A stretch of 64,000 nucleotides of DNA from JALUUH01 sp964636675 (GCA_964636675.1 CAZWUO010000001.1:1-64000); one strand, 5' to 3'; counted from the stretch's first letter, positions 26,540 to 36,274 are shown. Notes: generated from the letters alone by a model not told the origin. Translations and numbers: made by a program.

Positions 26540-28480
26540 GTGACAACAGTAGAAACCAATACAGAGACTAGCGTTGAGAGCAACGCAGAAACACACAAAG
26601 AAACAATGAGCTTCCAAACAGAAGTTAAGCAATTACTTCAGTTAATGATTAATTCGTTGTACTCAAATAAAGAGATATTTTTAAGAGAACTGATTTCAAA
26701 CGCATCCGATGCTTGTGACAAGCTGCGTTTTAATGGGCTTACCGATGACGCTTTATATGAGGGTGACAATGATTTACAAATACATGTCAGCTTTAACAAA
26801 GATGAAAAGACCTTAACCATTTCAGACAATGGTATTGGGATGACGCGCGAAGAAGTCATTAGTAATATCGGTACTATCGCAAAATCTGGAACAAAACAAT
26901 TTTTTGATGCTTTAACGGGAGACCAAGCAAAAGATGCTCAGCTTATTGGTCAATTTGGAGTGGGTTTTTATTCCTCGTTTATCGTCGCTGAAAAAGTAAC
27001 AGTGATAACCCGGCGCGCAGGTTTAGGCATTGAACATGGAGTATGTTGGGAGTCTAGCGGTGAAGGCGAGTTTTCGTTGGAAACAGTTGAGAAGAAATCC
27101 CGTGGTACTGACGTTATTTTAACTCTGAAAGCAGACGAAGATGAGTTTCTTGATAATTTTCGCTTGAAATCAATTATTCGCAAATACTCGGATCATATCG
27201 CTTTACCGATTTTGATGGAAAGTGATGATGAGGAAAAGAAAGGCGAAGATGAGCGTGTAAATCAAGCTTCCGCGCTGTGGACTAGGCCCAAAAATGAAAT
27301 TACTGACGAAGAATATACCGAATTTTATAAGCATGTATCACATGATTTTGAAGAGCCATTAGCCAATATTCATACCTCTGTTGAAGGCAAACACTCGTAT
27401 AAATCACTTTTTTTCATACCTAAACGTGCACCTTTTGATTTATGGGATAGAGAGCGTAAGCAAGGAATCAAACTTTATGTTAAACGGGTATTCATCATGG
27501 ATGATGCTCAGCATATTTTGCCAGAATACTTGCGCTTTGTTAAAGGCATTGTCGACTCCGATGACTTACCATTAAATATTTCTCGAGAAATTTTACAAAA
27601 AAATCGTCATATTGATGTAATTCGTGGAGCATCCATTAAGAAAATTTTGGGTTTAATGGAAGGCATTGCTAAAAATGACAAAGAAAAATATGAGATCTTG
27701 TGGGAACAGTTTGGCAATGTGTTAAAAGAAGGGCCTGCAGAAGATTTTGCGAATAAAGAAAGAATTGCGAAATTACTTCGTTTTGCTTCCACGCATAATA
27801 ATGCGGAAAAACAAAACGTATCCTTAGAAGAATATGTCGCAAGAATGAATGATCAGCAAGAAGCTATTTATTATATTTCTGCTGATAATTATACTTCGGC
27901 GAAGAACAGTCCGCACCTTGAGGTTTTTAAGAAAAATAACATAGAAGTTCTGCTTCTCGTTGATCGTGTTGACGAGTGGCTAATGAATCATCTGACCGAG
28001 TTTGATGGTAAAAAAATCCAATCAGTAGCAAAGGGTGATTTAAATCTTGGCAAAATTGAAGATGATGAAGCAATAAAAGAACAAGAAAAGGCGGCTGAGG
28101 AAATACAAGGACTGACTGAGCGAATGAAATCTGCACTCGGAGAAAAAGTAAAAGAAGTACGTATTACTCATCGCCTTACAGATTCCCCGTCTTGTTTAGT
28201 CGTAGAAGATGAAGATATGGCAGTAAATCTTCAACGCATGTTAAAAGCAGCTGGTCACGAAGTGCCAAGTAGTCAGCCAATCATGGAAATTAATCCTCAG
28301 CATCCATTAGTTAAGCGAATCGATAAAGAAGTGGATGAGGATTTATTTAATGATTGGACATCCATTTTGTTTGATCAGGCAAATCTTGCAGAGGGTGGGC
28401 AGCTTGACGATCCAGCATCTTATGTTGCGAAGTTAAACGAGCTGTTGCTTCAGCTATCAACAGATCATGCGATAGAATAA
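26540..28480 (+). CDS. htpG: Hsp90 family chaperone HtpG
   Basis: The GTG start follows AGAGGAG. The 646-residue protein is slightly longer than E. coli HtpG (624) because of a Thr/Glu-rich N-terminal extension before the conserved [36 protein letters not shown] segment. The GHKL ATPase motifs are present ([32 protein letters not shown]), as are the middle-domain catalytic loop ([10 protein letters not shown]) and the C-terminal dimerisation domain. It is a cytosolic ATP-driven chaperone. A sigma-32 promoter precedes it and a strong terminator follows. Confidence 0.97.
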   Translation: MTTVETNTETSVESNAETHKETMSFQTEVKQLLQLMINSLYSNKEIFLRELISNASDACDKLRFNGLTDDALYEGDNDLQIHVSFNKDEKTLTISDNGIGMTREEVISNIGTIAKSGTKQFFDALTGDQAKDAQLIGQFGVGFYSSFIVAEKVTVITRRAGLGIEHGVCWESSGEGEFSLETVEKKSRGTDVILTLKADEDEFLDNFRLKSIIRKYSDHIALPILMESDDEEKKGEDERVNQASALWTRPKNEITDEEYTEFYKHVSHDFEEPLANIHTSVEGKHSYKSLFFIPKRAPFDLWDRERKQGIKLYVKRVFIMDDAQHILPEYLRFVKGIVDSDDLPLNISREILQKNRHIDVIRGASIKKILGLMEGIAKNDKEKYEILWEQFGNVLKEGPAEDFANKERIAKLLRFASTHNNAEKQNVSLEEYVARMNDQQEAIYYISADNYTSAKNSPHLEVFKKNNIEVLLLVDRVDEWLMNHLTEFDGKKIQSVAKGDLNLGKIEDDEAIKEQEKAAEEIQGLTERMKSALGEKVKEVRITHRLTDSPSCLVVEDEDMAVNLQRMLKAAGHEVPSSQPIMEINPQHPLVKRIDKEVDEDLFNDWTSILFDQANLAEGGQLDDPASYVAKLNELLLQLSTDHAIE

Positions 28481-28556
28481 TTCGATGCGTAATATAGTGC
28501 AGGCACTGTGTATGCGGGTTGAAATAATGCGGAGTTTATAATAAAAAAAGGTAATA

Positions 28557-28588
28557 AAAAAAGGGTGGCTAATAAGCCACCCTTTTTT
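28557..28588. terminator. Bidirectional terminator between htpG and micro-gene 1
   Basis: A perfect 14-bp stem AAAAAAGGGTGGCT/AGCCACCCTTTTTT with a 4-nt AATA loop. U-tracts form on both strands, so it can end both htpG and the convergent 23-codon gene. Confidence 0.92.
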
Positions 28589-28609
28589 GATTCTGTTTAT
28601 TCTTAACGC

Positions 28610-28681
28610 TTAAACAGAAGCCAAAGGTAGCAGTACGAAAAGTAATAGAGTACCGCCAAAAAAGATCAATGGAACTTGCAT
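28610..28681 (-). CDS. Micro-protein 1: 23-residue membrane peptide
   Basis: A 23-codon gene with GAGGAG 8 nt before the ATG (complement of 28690-28695) and a terminator 22 nt after the stop. The peptide is almost entirely one hydrophobic helix (MQVPLIFFGGTLLLFVLLPL...), with no charged residue. It is shorter and different from the two following micro-proteins. It could be a subunit or stabiliser of a membrane complex (compare CydX or KdpF in style only) or a type-I toxin-like peptide. I recognise no family. Confidence 0.6.
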   Translation of the reverse strand: MQVPLIFFGGTLLLFVLLPLASV

Positions 28682-28912
28682 TATGTGAACTCCTCTAAAA
28701 AGTAACATCCCAAATGCTCCCCTCCCAAAGGGAGCGCCCTGTAACTGTGAGCAATAACTCGAACAAATAATCAACATCTATAATAAAGTTAATTACTTGA
28801 AGATGTAACATAAACAAGTTTAATAATCTCTGCAAGCGTTATTTATAGAATCGCTTCTAAAGTGGTAATTATCATCAATATGAATTTGTCTCAGATCAGC
28901 TGAATAAAGACA

Positions 28913-28942
28913 TAAAAAAAGCCGGTATAAATACCGGCTTTT
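28913..28942 (-). terminator. Terminator downstream of micro-gene 2
   Basis: Stem AAAAGCCGGTA/TACCGGCTTTT with a 4-nt loop. Read on the minus strand it is followed by a run of seven T, a good rho-independent terminator about 65 nt after the stop of the 34-codon gene. Confidence 0.85.
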
Positions 28943-29006
28943 AAATCACGTGTATAATATCTCACGTAACGCGATGCAATACGTGAGTGAATATGTCGAG
29001 TGGATT

Positions 29007-29111
29007 TTAGCCCATCGCCATACCTAAGAACATAAGTCCAAAAGTTATTACTATAAGGAAAACCACGATTATCGTATCGTCTTGGCTTACGTCAGTTCTT
29101 TGTTTTGCCAT
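29007..29111 (-). CDS. Micro-protein 2: 34-residue single-helix membrane peptide
   Basis: A 34-codon gene starting ATG with AGAGG 8 nt upstream. A charged N-terminal segment of 12 residues (MAKQRTDVSQDD) precedes a hydrophobic helix TIIVVFLIVITFGLMFLGMA ending in MG. It is paralogous to the next gene: DT-[IL]-x-VV-x-L-x-V-x-T-x-x-L-x-x-x-G-x-x-M. Expected topology: one inner-membrane helix with a short polar N-terminus. It has its own terminator and about 265 bp of upstream space, so it is monocistronic. The family is not recognised. Confidence 0.7.
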   Translation of the reverse strand: MAKQRTDVSQDDTIIVVFLIVITFGLMFLGMAMG

Positions 29112-29330
29112 TGGGTATACCTCTTTTATTCAAAATTGTTAGATATTTATAAACTAAAACATTAATGTAGCAAGACAAACATTAGCAGCAGCAGGATTCG
29201 AACGCAAGCAGGCACCCATAGAATATTTATGGGTAAGGGATAAGGGCAGTTTATTAACTGCTTTCAATGGGGAAACTGGTTAAACTATGTTCTTTTCTAT
29301 CTCTCCAATATATTAGCAAGAATTGAATAA

Positions 29331-29359
29331 TAAGAGGGTGCGGCAAATACACCCTCTTA
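29331..29359 (-). terminator. Terminator-like hairpin after micro-gene 3
   Basis: TAAGAGGGTG pairs with CACCCTCTTA around a 9-nt loop. On the minus strand it begins 19 nt after the stop of micro-gene 3 and is followed by TTATTATT, a weak U-tract. Confidence 0.6.
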
Positions 29360-29377
29360 GTAAGGTATGCCCTAATC

Positions 29378-29482
29378 CTAGGCCATATTAACGCCAATAA
29401 TACCTAATACAAGCGTCATAACAGCTAGATAAACTACAAACAATGTATCGTGGGTATGAATTAGACCGTCATTCTGGCTCAT
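29378..29482 (-). CDS. Micro-protein 3: 34-residue single-helix membrane peptide, paralogue of micro-protein 2
   Basis: A 34-codon gene with GAGGGG 7 nt before the ATG. The N-terminus is polar (MSQNDGLIHTHD) and is followed by the helix TLFVVYLAVMTLVLGIIGVN ending in MA. It has the same length and the same pattern of conserved positions as micro-protein 2 (DT at 12-13, VV, V-x-T, G-x-x-M at the end), so the two arose by duplication. Two histidines before the helix could bind a metal or heme, which is speculation. It has its own hairpin downstream. Confidence 0.7.
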   Translation of the reverse strand: MSQNDGLIHTHDTLFVVYLAVMTLVLGIIGVNMA

Positions 29483-29754
29483 GAGTGTTCCCCTCTATTT
29501 TATTAGTTAGCACGTGATTGCCATCAAAGGCGGATAAACCATAGCAGTTTACTAATGTATAAATCAAGTATTTTTTATAAAATATAATGTGTGATAAATG
29601 GTAACCCTATGATTTATGGATTATTGCAGGGGCATAGCAAATAGGTGCTTAGGTTTAACAAATGAGGAAATCATATAAACCAAGTATTTTGCTTATGTAA
29701 TGACACTTTTGCCAGATAACATCTTCATCACCGCGGAGAGTGATTGGTTTTGTT

Positions 29755-32277
29755 TTAACCATTTCTTCTATGTTTCTTTTTTTTCGCTTGTCCATGATTA
29801 TTATATTTATGGGGCTTTTTATATTTTCTTTTATAAGATTTCTTTTTTTTCCCATGATGCTTTCGAATCTTTACATGATGTTGTTCCATTTTGTGGTGCT
29901 TGTGGGCATATTTATGCGAGCGCTTTTTAGAATATTTTCGCAAGTGTTTTACTTCATAATAATATGTTTTTGATTTAATATTTCCAGATTCATCGCTTGC
30001 TGTCACTACAATGGTATATATTAAGTTTTCATTTGATCGAGGAATTCTGGTTTTTTTCAACCAGATATCCCATCCATCTTCGGTTTTTCTTATATCCCAA
30101 AATGGCTTATTGTACCGATGGCGTCTAGGATGTTTCTTAATATCCAGGTTAGTGGAAATGTTGATGTCTAGGTTTGGTGATTCATCAACGATGTCCTTTA
30201 AGCGATTAATGCTAAGCATGTGCTCGAGCTTACGATTTGGTGGCCAAAGTCTATTTTTAGTTTCAATGATCGTAAAAGTAGGAGCGGTAGTATCAATAAT
30301 GATTATCTCTTGTACAGCAACACTTGTGTTTCCGTTGCTATCGGTTGCATGCCAAGTAACGAGTGTTTGACCAAGCGGCAACGCAGTTGGAGCATTATTA
30401 GTAATGGTTACTGGAAAGATATCTTCTGCTTGCGCCGAGCCAATATTAATTTTGGTTGCAAGACTAGTCGCCTCAGAAATAATATTTTCGGGTGTACTAA
30501 GAATAGGAGGTGTCGTATCAGCAACTTGAATGGTTGATGTTAAGCTTGAGGCATTGCCACTTGCATCAATTGCACTCATATTTATATCGGTAAACCCGAC
30601 CGGAAACCACGAGTCATTTATACTGATAGTGGTGTTAGGGATACTGCAATTGTCTGTTGCGTTGATCGTCACCAAGTAGTGGGCACCTTGTAACGAAGTG
30701 GCCTCTAACATGATGTACGATGGTGTGTGAATTTGGGGTGGTGTATAGTCGTTAATAGAAATTATTACATTATCTGAATCTAATGCATCCGAATTATCAC
30801 GTACTTGTAAGTTAATGTTATGAATTCCGGTTGCCAACGGAAGTACTGGATTCATTAAGTTATTGCTGCCAAAAGTGCCTGTCCAGGTATAGGCCAACGA
30901 CTGCTCAGAGTCAGGATCGTTTGATTGGCTACCATCGAGTTGTATGTTTGTAGTAAGGCCGTTACACAATAAAACTTGATCAATTCCCGCATTTGCGACG
31001 GGCTGAATATTGGGTATGGTATCTCTCACACGAAGATTAATTTGGGTGTGATTATTCGAACCCAAATTTGACGCTGAAGACGAAAATGTCAACATCTCCC
31101 CGTTATCGTTTATTGCGCTAACGAAGTCAATATTAGCATTCAGTTGCTGCCCTTGGTGAGTCAAACTGACTCGTTCGGTGGTACCTAAGATAGTATCGTA
31201 GACAAATAAATCGCTTGAATCGTTTGAGTCGTTGCTGACCAAGTTGCTTGCTTTTGATACATATGACACAAAACGACCGTTATTACTCATTTTGGGTATT
31301 AGACTAACGTTGTTTGCTTGAATCCCCTCCGAGGATTTACTGATGAGAATAATTGAATCGGTAGTTTTGTTGTACAAAAAAACATGTCTAAATGTTGCAT
31401 TTGTACCAGCCACTAAATTCTTAGCGTCCGATATAAATGCAATGTATTTTCCGTTGCCACTGATATAAGGGTTTCTATTGTTGGCGACAAGAGGGCTGCC
31501 ATCAAAGGTTTTGCTGATTAACTCAGAAGTACCTGTTTCTCTGTCCCAAAGAAAGACATCATACTTATTGTTGTCATCAATCGGGTCAATGTTATTCGCA
31601 ACAGAAATGTAACTGATGTATCTGCCATCATCACTGATGCTTGGAGAATTGCTGTCCCCATTAGCGCTGGATCCATCAGGAGAGGATGAGATTAATTGTA
31701 CCGAATTGTTAACTACATCAAATATGAATATATCGCGAAATTGATTGTTATCGTTAGGCGCTAGGTTTGTAGCTCTGGAGTGAAAAACGATATATTTTCC
31801 ATTACCACTAATTTGAGATAACGAACTTATCCCATTCGGAATGCTTCCATCATGGGTTTTACTCACTAGTGTTGTAATGTTATTTGTTATATTTCTTAAA
31901 AATATATTACCCTTGCTTCCCGAGTTAGCGGTGAGATTGTTTGCAAAAGACTCGAACACTGCCAATGTCCCATTGCTATCTATATCTGCCCGAAGGCTAT
32001 TTGCATTTCCTGGATCCCCTGAATTTGAAACACTTAATCGAGTGAATTTATTTGTTGTTCGGTCAAGCAGATAGATGTTTCTATTTGTTACCCCATCATT
32101 TATAAGATTTCTGGCAGTAGATTCGAATACGATTCTATTAGCCTTTGCGCTTATTGAGGGAGAATAGCTTGGACCATTTCCCAATTCGCTTCCATTCTTC
32201 GAAATTATAAATGTTTCAGCAGCATTTACCGCAAAACAAAACACGAATAGAAAACTATATTGGAACAGAGCTTTCAT
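29755..32277 (-). CDS. Secreted PD40/TolB-like propeller protein with HYR domains and a basic His/Lys tail
   Basis: The protein has 840 residues and a signal peptide (about 1-19). Residues 25-420 hold about seven repeats of the type ISGNGKYIAFISDAKNLV...DVFLWDR, a PD40/TolB-like beta-propeller. A PKD-like segment follows (ANAGIDQ...DGSQSNDPDSEQSLAYTW), then two HYR-type Ig-like domains (TPPQIHTP, TPPILSTP). The last 70 residues are extraordinarily basic and histidine-rich (HKYAHKHHKMEQHHVKIRKH). A surface or matrix protein is likely, the tail binding an acidic polymer, DNA or metals. It overlaps the preceding gene by 4 bp and ends the four-gene operon. No cell-wall or PEP-CTERM sorting signal is seen. 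Confidence 0.72.
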   Translation of the reverse strand: MKALFQYSFLFVFCFAVNAAETFIISKNGSELGNGPSYSPSISAKANRIVFESTARNLINDGVTNRNIYLLDRTTNKFTRLSVSNSGDPGNANSLRADIDSNGTLAVFESFANNLTANSGSKGNIFLRNITNNITTLVSKTHDGSIPNGISSLSQISGNGKYIVFHSRATNLAPNDNNQFRDIFIFDVVNNSVQLISSSPDGSSANGDSNSPSISDDGRYISYISVANNIDPIDDNNKYDVFLWDRETGTSELISKTFDGSPLVANNRNPYISGNGKYIAFISDAKNLVAGTNATFRHVFLYNKTTDSIILISKSSEGIQANNVSLIPKMSNNGRFVSYVSKASNLVSNDSNDSSDLFVYDTILGTTERVSLTHQGQQLNANIDFVSAINDNGEMLTFSSSASNLGSNNHTQINLRVRDTIPNIQPVANAGIDQVLLCNGLTTNIQLDGSQSNDPDSEQSLAYTWTGTFGSNNLMNPVLPLATGIHNINLQVRDNSDALDSDNVIISINDYTPPQIHTPSYIMLEATSLQGAHYLVTINATDNCSIPNTTISINDSWFPVGFTDINMSAIDASGNASSLTSTIQVADTTPPILSTPENIISEATSLATKINIGSAQAEDIFPVTITNNAPTALPLGQTLVTWHATDSNGNTSVAVQEIIIIDTTAPTFTIIETKNRLWPPNRKLEHMLSINRLKDIVDESPNLDINISTNLDIKKHPRRHRYNKPFWDIRKTEDGWDIWLKKTRIPRSNENLIYTIVVTASDESGNIKSKTYYYEVKHLRKYSKKRSHKYAHKHHKMEQHHVKIRKHHGKKKKSYKRKYKKPHKYNNHGQAKKKKHRRNG

Positions 32278-32699
32278 AGTGAACCTCCATCTATCTCGCT
32301 GAATATAGGGAAATTCAGATTATCCTGAGTGCTGTTTTTTGCTTGTAAATCGAATACTAAAATGGGGTCTTGAGAAACGGAGCTTGCGGTTGTGTAAGTC
32401 GTAAAGCTCCAATAGGATTTGTACATACTCGAAATGGGTAAGTTTCCGATTTCGAGTATATGATTGGTTGGGTTACTCATTATATCGATACTACGAGGAA
32501 TGAGAACGACGGAGTTAAAATTCTTCAAGGTGTTGTTAATAATAGTGATCTCATAAACTGCGCTGGTGTAATCATCTTTCGAAAATACTGAAACCAAGCG
32601 ATGTTTAACAGAGATAGCATTTTGCTCAGCCATCAAATGACCTGGCCAAATTAATAAGACGCAAATCATAAATGCCAATATATACCTGTAATGATTCAT
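32274..32699 (-). CDS. Small exported protein of the surface operon, unknown
   Basis: The ATG at 32699 is preferred over a GTG one codon upstream. The 141-residue protein has a signal peptide (residues 1-24, ending LMA) and then a beta-rich domain with no cysteine (AVYEITIINNTLKNFNSVVLIPRSID), resembling a small Ig-like or DUF11-like fold. Its stop overlaps the start of the PD40/HYR gene (ATGA), so the two are translationally coupled and probably work together. No family is recognised. Confidence 0.6.
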   Translation of the reverse strand: MNHYRYILAFMICVLLIWPGHLMAEQNAISVKHRLVSVFSKDDYTSAVYEITIINNTLKNFNSVVLIPRSIDIMSNPTNHILEIGNLPISSMYKSYWSFTTYTTASSVSQDPILVFDLQAKNSTQDNLNFPIFSEIDGGSL

Positions 32700-32718
32700 C
32701 ACTATCCCAACCCCTCTT

Positions 32719-34584
32719 TTATTGCACTACTTCTAAAGCAATAGCGCCGTTAACCGTAATATCGTTGTTTACAAAATTTGAGTCTTCGACTGAATCGTTG
32801 ACTGAATAAGTTAAGCCAACTCCAGCGGGATTATTGCTCGTTGGATCGGTTAGTGCGCTAAATGCACCATCAATCTGCCCGGTGGCTGAGCCAGATGCGC
32901 CTGTGTTTGCAAACATCGTAGTCATACTGCCGCTAAAGGTGGCGTTTGCATTGTTGATAGGAACGTTAATGGCTTGAGCGGTGATTTCATAATTTGTTGC
33001 ATCAGGATCATTGATGTCTAACTTGATATCTGCAGATATCGTTTGATTGGAAAAATTCGCGGTTAGGGAGGTTTGAGATCTGTTAAGTGTGCCGATATTT
33101 CCAAAGTTGTCGGTAGGTGAGGTATTGCCAATGACTGCATAATGTGCAACACCGGTAGATGGCAAGGTAATTTGCTCTGCTGATTCATCCATTAACAACC
33201 AATGTAGTTTATTTTGGGTAAGATCGATGTTGGATGCTGTCGTGCCGTCTGATAGCTTCATGCTGCCAGATTCCCACCGCCCCCAAGAAATTCCGAGAGC
33301 TGCATTTGAACCACTATCTGCATTTTTTGCAGTTCCTATGCTCACCGTTTGTTCTTCGGTAATTAAAGCACTGTTCAATATTTTAATCTTGAACGAAGTG
33401 AGTCGTTGGTTTGTGTCGATTTGAAAATCACTCGTTTTACGGGAATATACTGCACTCGATATGTTCAAACCATTGTTGGAAAAAATGTTGTTAGATACTG
33501 CAATATTATTCTGAGAAATTACCGGTGGCATAATAATATTGGGAGTGGATTCGTCCGTTGAAGAATCATTTGGAGGGGGAATACTAATACTGGCTTCAGT
33601 AGAGGCATCTTCTTTTGAATGTGTATTTGAGACGATTAACAGAACATTTTTTTTGTCCTCAATGGCAGTTTCATTTGATTGCGCGAGTATTTCGGATGAT
33701 TCAGTATTTCTGACTAACACCTCTTCTTCAAGTTTGTCATCAACAAAAATATCATCTGATTTGACCGTTGAAATGATATCTTCTGATACCGAGCTATTTG
33801 TTACACGATTATTTTCGGGGTTGACGAATGAGTCTTGTTTGCCTGCGATTGATGTTGTTACTTTGGAGTTGTTAACGATGTCTTTTGTTATAGATTTTTC
33901 TGCAATATTGGAATCAGATTGATTTGATTTTATCGCAGCAAATAATAACTCTCCAGGTGCTGAATCTAAAAGCAGGGGTTCAGATGAGAAGTCTGGAACA
34001 TAACCATATTCACTGGCATCAATTTCTACGCTGCCTCCTTCATTAGCTACTACAACTCCGCCAGCCATAACGCCAATATATAACCCATTATCGTTATTGC
34101 AGTCTTCGTCACACAATCGTGCGCTATAGTCTGTTCCTCTAATGCCTATTGTTGCGATTGGAGTTGCAACTTTATACGATTTTTTATTTGCTTCACCTAT
34201 AGACCCGGTAACACTTCTAAAGCTTCCCTTTAACAAGTTGAAGAATGTTCTGTCATTTTCAATATTTTCATTAAAAGTGAATATGTCAATTCTAAATCGA
34301 CTATTTGGCCTGATGGCAATAAGTCCACCATCGGCCATTCTTAGTTGGGCTTGACCGTTTTCTGATGTTATAATTGTGTCTCCCTCATTAATATCATCAC
34401 CTCGATAAAGTCGTTTTATCTGTTTCGAGTCAGAATTTTTTATATGTACACCACCCAGAGAAAATAAAACTTTTCCCGCAGCAGAATAGGCTGTTATAGG
34501 AATGAATAAAATAAATAACATAAAAATAGTTTGTAATTTAGTTGTGTTGTTTTGGAAAAAATAAACTGGGTTTTCGGTAGTCAT
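32719..34584 (-). CDS. Exported FecR-domain protein
   Basis: AGGAGG lies 8 nt before the ATG. The N-terminal hydrophobic helix (about residues 18-35, ending YSAAG) exports the 621-residue protein. Residues 36-200 form a FecR domain with the hallmark VATPIATIGIRGTDYSARLC, plus two cysteine pairs. The middle 200 residues are a low-complexity Ser/Asp/Glu-rich linker, and the C-terminal 200 residues are beta-rich (LSDGTTASNIDL...) like a surface domain. Unlike the true FecR anti-sigma regulator it has no cytoplasmic part or sigma-factor partner. It lies 12 bp after the TPR/barrel gene. A role in surface assembly is inferred. Confidence 0.75.
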   Translation of the reverse strand: MTTENPVYFFQNNTTKLQTIFMLFILFIPITAYSAAGKVLFSLGGVHIKNSDSKQIKRLYRGDDINEGDTIITSENGQAQLRMADGGLIAIRPNSRFRIDIFTFNENIENDRTFFNLLKGSFRSVTGSIGEANKKSYKVATPIATIGIRGTDYSARLCDEDCNNDNGLYIGVMAGGVVVANEGGSVEIDASEYGYVPDFSSEPLLLDSAPGELLFAAIKSNQSDSNIAEKSITKDIVNNSKVTTSIAGKQDSFVNPENNRVTNSSVSEDIISTVKSDDIFVDDKLEEEVLVRNTESSEILAQSNETAIEDKKNVLLIVSNTHSKEDASTEASISIPPPNDSSTDESTPNIIMPPVISQNNIAVSNNIFSNNGLNISSAVYSRKTSDFQIDTNQRLTSFKIKILNSALITEEQTVSIGTAKNADSGSNAALGISWGRWESGSMKLSDGTTASNIDLTQNKLHWLLMDESAEQITLPSTGVAHYAVIGNTSPTDNFGNIGTLNRSQTSLTANFSNQTISADIKLDINDPDATNYEITAQAINVPINNANATFSGSMTTMFANTGASGSATGQIDGAFSALTDPTSNNPAGVGLTYSVNDSVEDSNFVNNDITVNGAIALEVVQ

Positions 34585-34596
34585 TCGGTCTACCTC

Positions 34597-35931
34597 CTAT
34601 TGTATTTTCCATTGAACAGACAAATTTATTGAAAATCTGTCGTAATCAAATAGAGAAACGGTTGAAATATTTTTTATGTACTTTATTTGTGGAATAATAC
34701 TTAAATTTTTTCTAATTATTATATTTATGCCACTGGAAAAATTTGCTTTTTTTTCTTTGCGAATTGTCCCAATAAATGGTTTGTTATAATTTGAAGTAGA
34801 TAATTTTATCTGTGTGAAAAATTGTTTTTTCCCGCCTAAAAAATGGTTTGTTATGATTTTTGTATGTAAAGAATTTTTTTCATACGGCGATGATTTCAAT
34901 TTTGGCGCGTCATATTCAATATATCCAGCCAATAAAGCGGTAGATGGAATAAATAATTTGTATGAAAATTTGGTGTTAATTTCGATTGATCCTTGGTAGC
35001 GATCACGTAATGAAAAATTCGATGCATGTGTGTAGTAAGATATTGTGGAGCTAGTACCGAATCTAATGGTTGGCGAAGCAAAGTAATTCCATTGTGCAGT
35101 CGATCTTATGATTCCGGTATTAAATTCGGTTCCCAGATAAAATGCGGTGACTGATATATTTGTGTTAGTTGAAAATTTGAGTCTCTTATACGACATTCCG
35201 ATTGAGGACATTGCACCCGACGAGTTTACAAATGACGCTCGATTGTATCGATTATCAAATATCGCTGCACTAAGATAAATGTCAGTTCGTTTGTTAGATG
35301 AATATGTTGCTGTATTATTCATTGTTAAGCCCATAAACTCCGAAGGCGTTGCTTTACTTTCTTGGGTTAATATTAATCCAAGAAAGGATTCATTTTCTGT
35401 GGCTGAATTCACATTGTCGTCAAATCCGCCTTTTAGTGTGACGTAGGTCTCGAAATTAATTGGTTTTTCATACAGTTTGGCATTGATTTTTTTCAACGAA
35501 ACTGTGATAAATTGTTGCAATTCTCGCGGTGGTTGCAAGCTTTGAGATATTTCAAATTGTCTTTTTGCTTGATGCAGTTCATGTGCTCGATAATACGCCC
35601 GACCTAACTCAAAATGAGCTCCACCGAAGTTCGGGTGTATGGCTACGGATCTTTCTAAAGCGAATATAGCGATGCTGGTTTTTCCGGTTTCTAATGCGGA
35701 TAAACCCAATAAATAGTCAAACTGAGGGTTGCCCGCGTTAGTTTCCGCTAAGGGGTTTAGCAGCGAGAATGCTCTTATAGATTGGTTATTTGCAATAAGA
35801 ACTTCGGCTTTTTCCAATAGTTCTTTTAACACATTTTTATTCGCGGCTTCATTAATAGATTCGCTTGCTGTTACCTTGGGCAAAAAAATGGATAAAGCGA
35901 GAAGGAGAAAAAGCCATTTTGTATTTTTCAT
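34597..35931 (-). CDS. TPR plus outer-membrane beta-barrel protein (Slam/DUF560-like)
   Basis: The 444-residue protein has a signal peptide ending VTA (about residue 22). Residues 35-150 contain TPR repeats (GNPQFDYLLGLSALETGKTSIAIFALERSV...GRAYYRAHELHQAKRQF). From about 165 to the end, alternating amphipathic strands form a beta-barrel finishing in RFSINLSVQWKIQ. This layout resembles Slam-type surface lipoprotein assembly modulators and other TPR-barrel exporters, but similarity to Slam itself cannot be judged by eye. It is the first gene of the four-gene operon, so it may display or export the downstream proteins. Confidence 0.7.
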   Translation of the reverse strand: MKNTKWLFLLLALSIFLPKVTASESINEAANKNVLKELLEKAEVLIANNQSIRAFSLLNPLAETNAGNPQFDYLLGLSALETGKTSIAIFALERSVAIHPNFGGAHFELGRAYYRAHELHQAKRQFEISQSLQPPRELQQFITVSLKKINAKLYEKPINFETYVTLKGGFDDNVNSATENESFLGLILTQESKATPSEFMGLTMNNTATYSSNKRTDIYLSAAIFDNRYNRASFVNSSGAMSSIGMSYKRLKFSTNTNISVTAFYLGTEFNTGIIRSTAQWNYFASPTIRFGTSSTISYYTHASNFSLRDRYQGSIEINTKFSYKLFIPSTALLAGYIEYDAPKLKSSPYEKNSLHTKIITNHFLGGKKQFFTQIKLSTSNYNKPFIGTIRKEKKANFSSGINIIIRKNLSIIPQIKYIKNISTVSLFDYDRFSINLSVQWKIQ

Positions 35932-36144
35932 TTTTTAGTTCGCTACCAGAAAACCTTTCATACATAAGCAATTTTATCGCTAGCTGATAATTTTTACTGC
36001 GCTTGGTATCACAATAATTCTTTTTGATTTTGACGCAGTTCACGGTTTTGCTAAAAGCAAGCAAGAATTTCATTAAAACACCATATTAATAATGGTTTTA
36101 TGGGGATTGTTGAATTGTTTTTTTTCTGTTTGGTATGACTCATC

Positions 36145-36259
36145 GACTATTCACGGCATAGCGCGTTCATCCTCTGAGTGAATCCGATAAACAGGGCTAT
36201 TCATTTTATAATCAATCGCTTAGCGATACCTCATGGCAGTCAACCGCGGAATCTAGGTT
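36145..36259. repeat. MITE-like repeat, left end degraded (copy D)
   Basis: The right end GTCAACCGCGGAATCTAGGT and the interior (GCGTTCATCCTCTGAGTGAA, CGCTTAGCGATACCTCAT) match copy C. The left terminus is not recognisable. It lies in the 439-bp gap between the barrel gene and the STAS gene and ends 16 bp before a candidate sigma-28 promoter. Confidence 0.75.
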
Positions 36260-36274
36260 TAAGATAAATTGCTT

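Noticed and set aside
28700..28740. GCTCCC...GGGAGC hairpin upstream of micro-gene 1 as a riboswitch
   Set aside because: Too short and simple; no conserved riboswitch core recognised.
29185..29220. TTCGAAT-like motif suggesting a tRNA T-arm on the minus strand
   Set aside because: Flanking five-base arms do not pair and no acceptor or anticodon stem can be drawn.
29650..29756. 35-codon minus-strand frame starting inside the end of the PD40/HYR gene
   Set aside because: No ribosome-binding site; it probably reflects the 3' untranslated tail.
33539..33922. 127-codon plus-strand frame, Ser-rich
   Set aside because: Mirror of the Ser/Asp-rich linker of the FecR-domain gene; no start signal.
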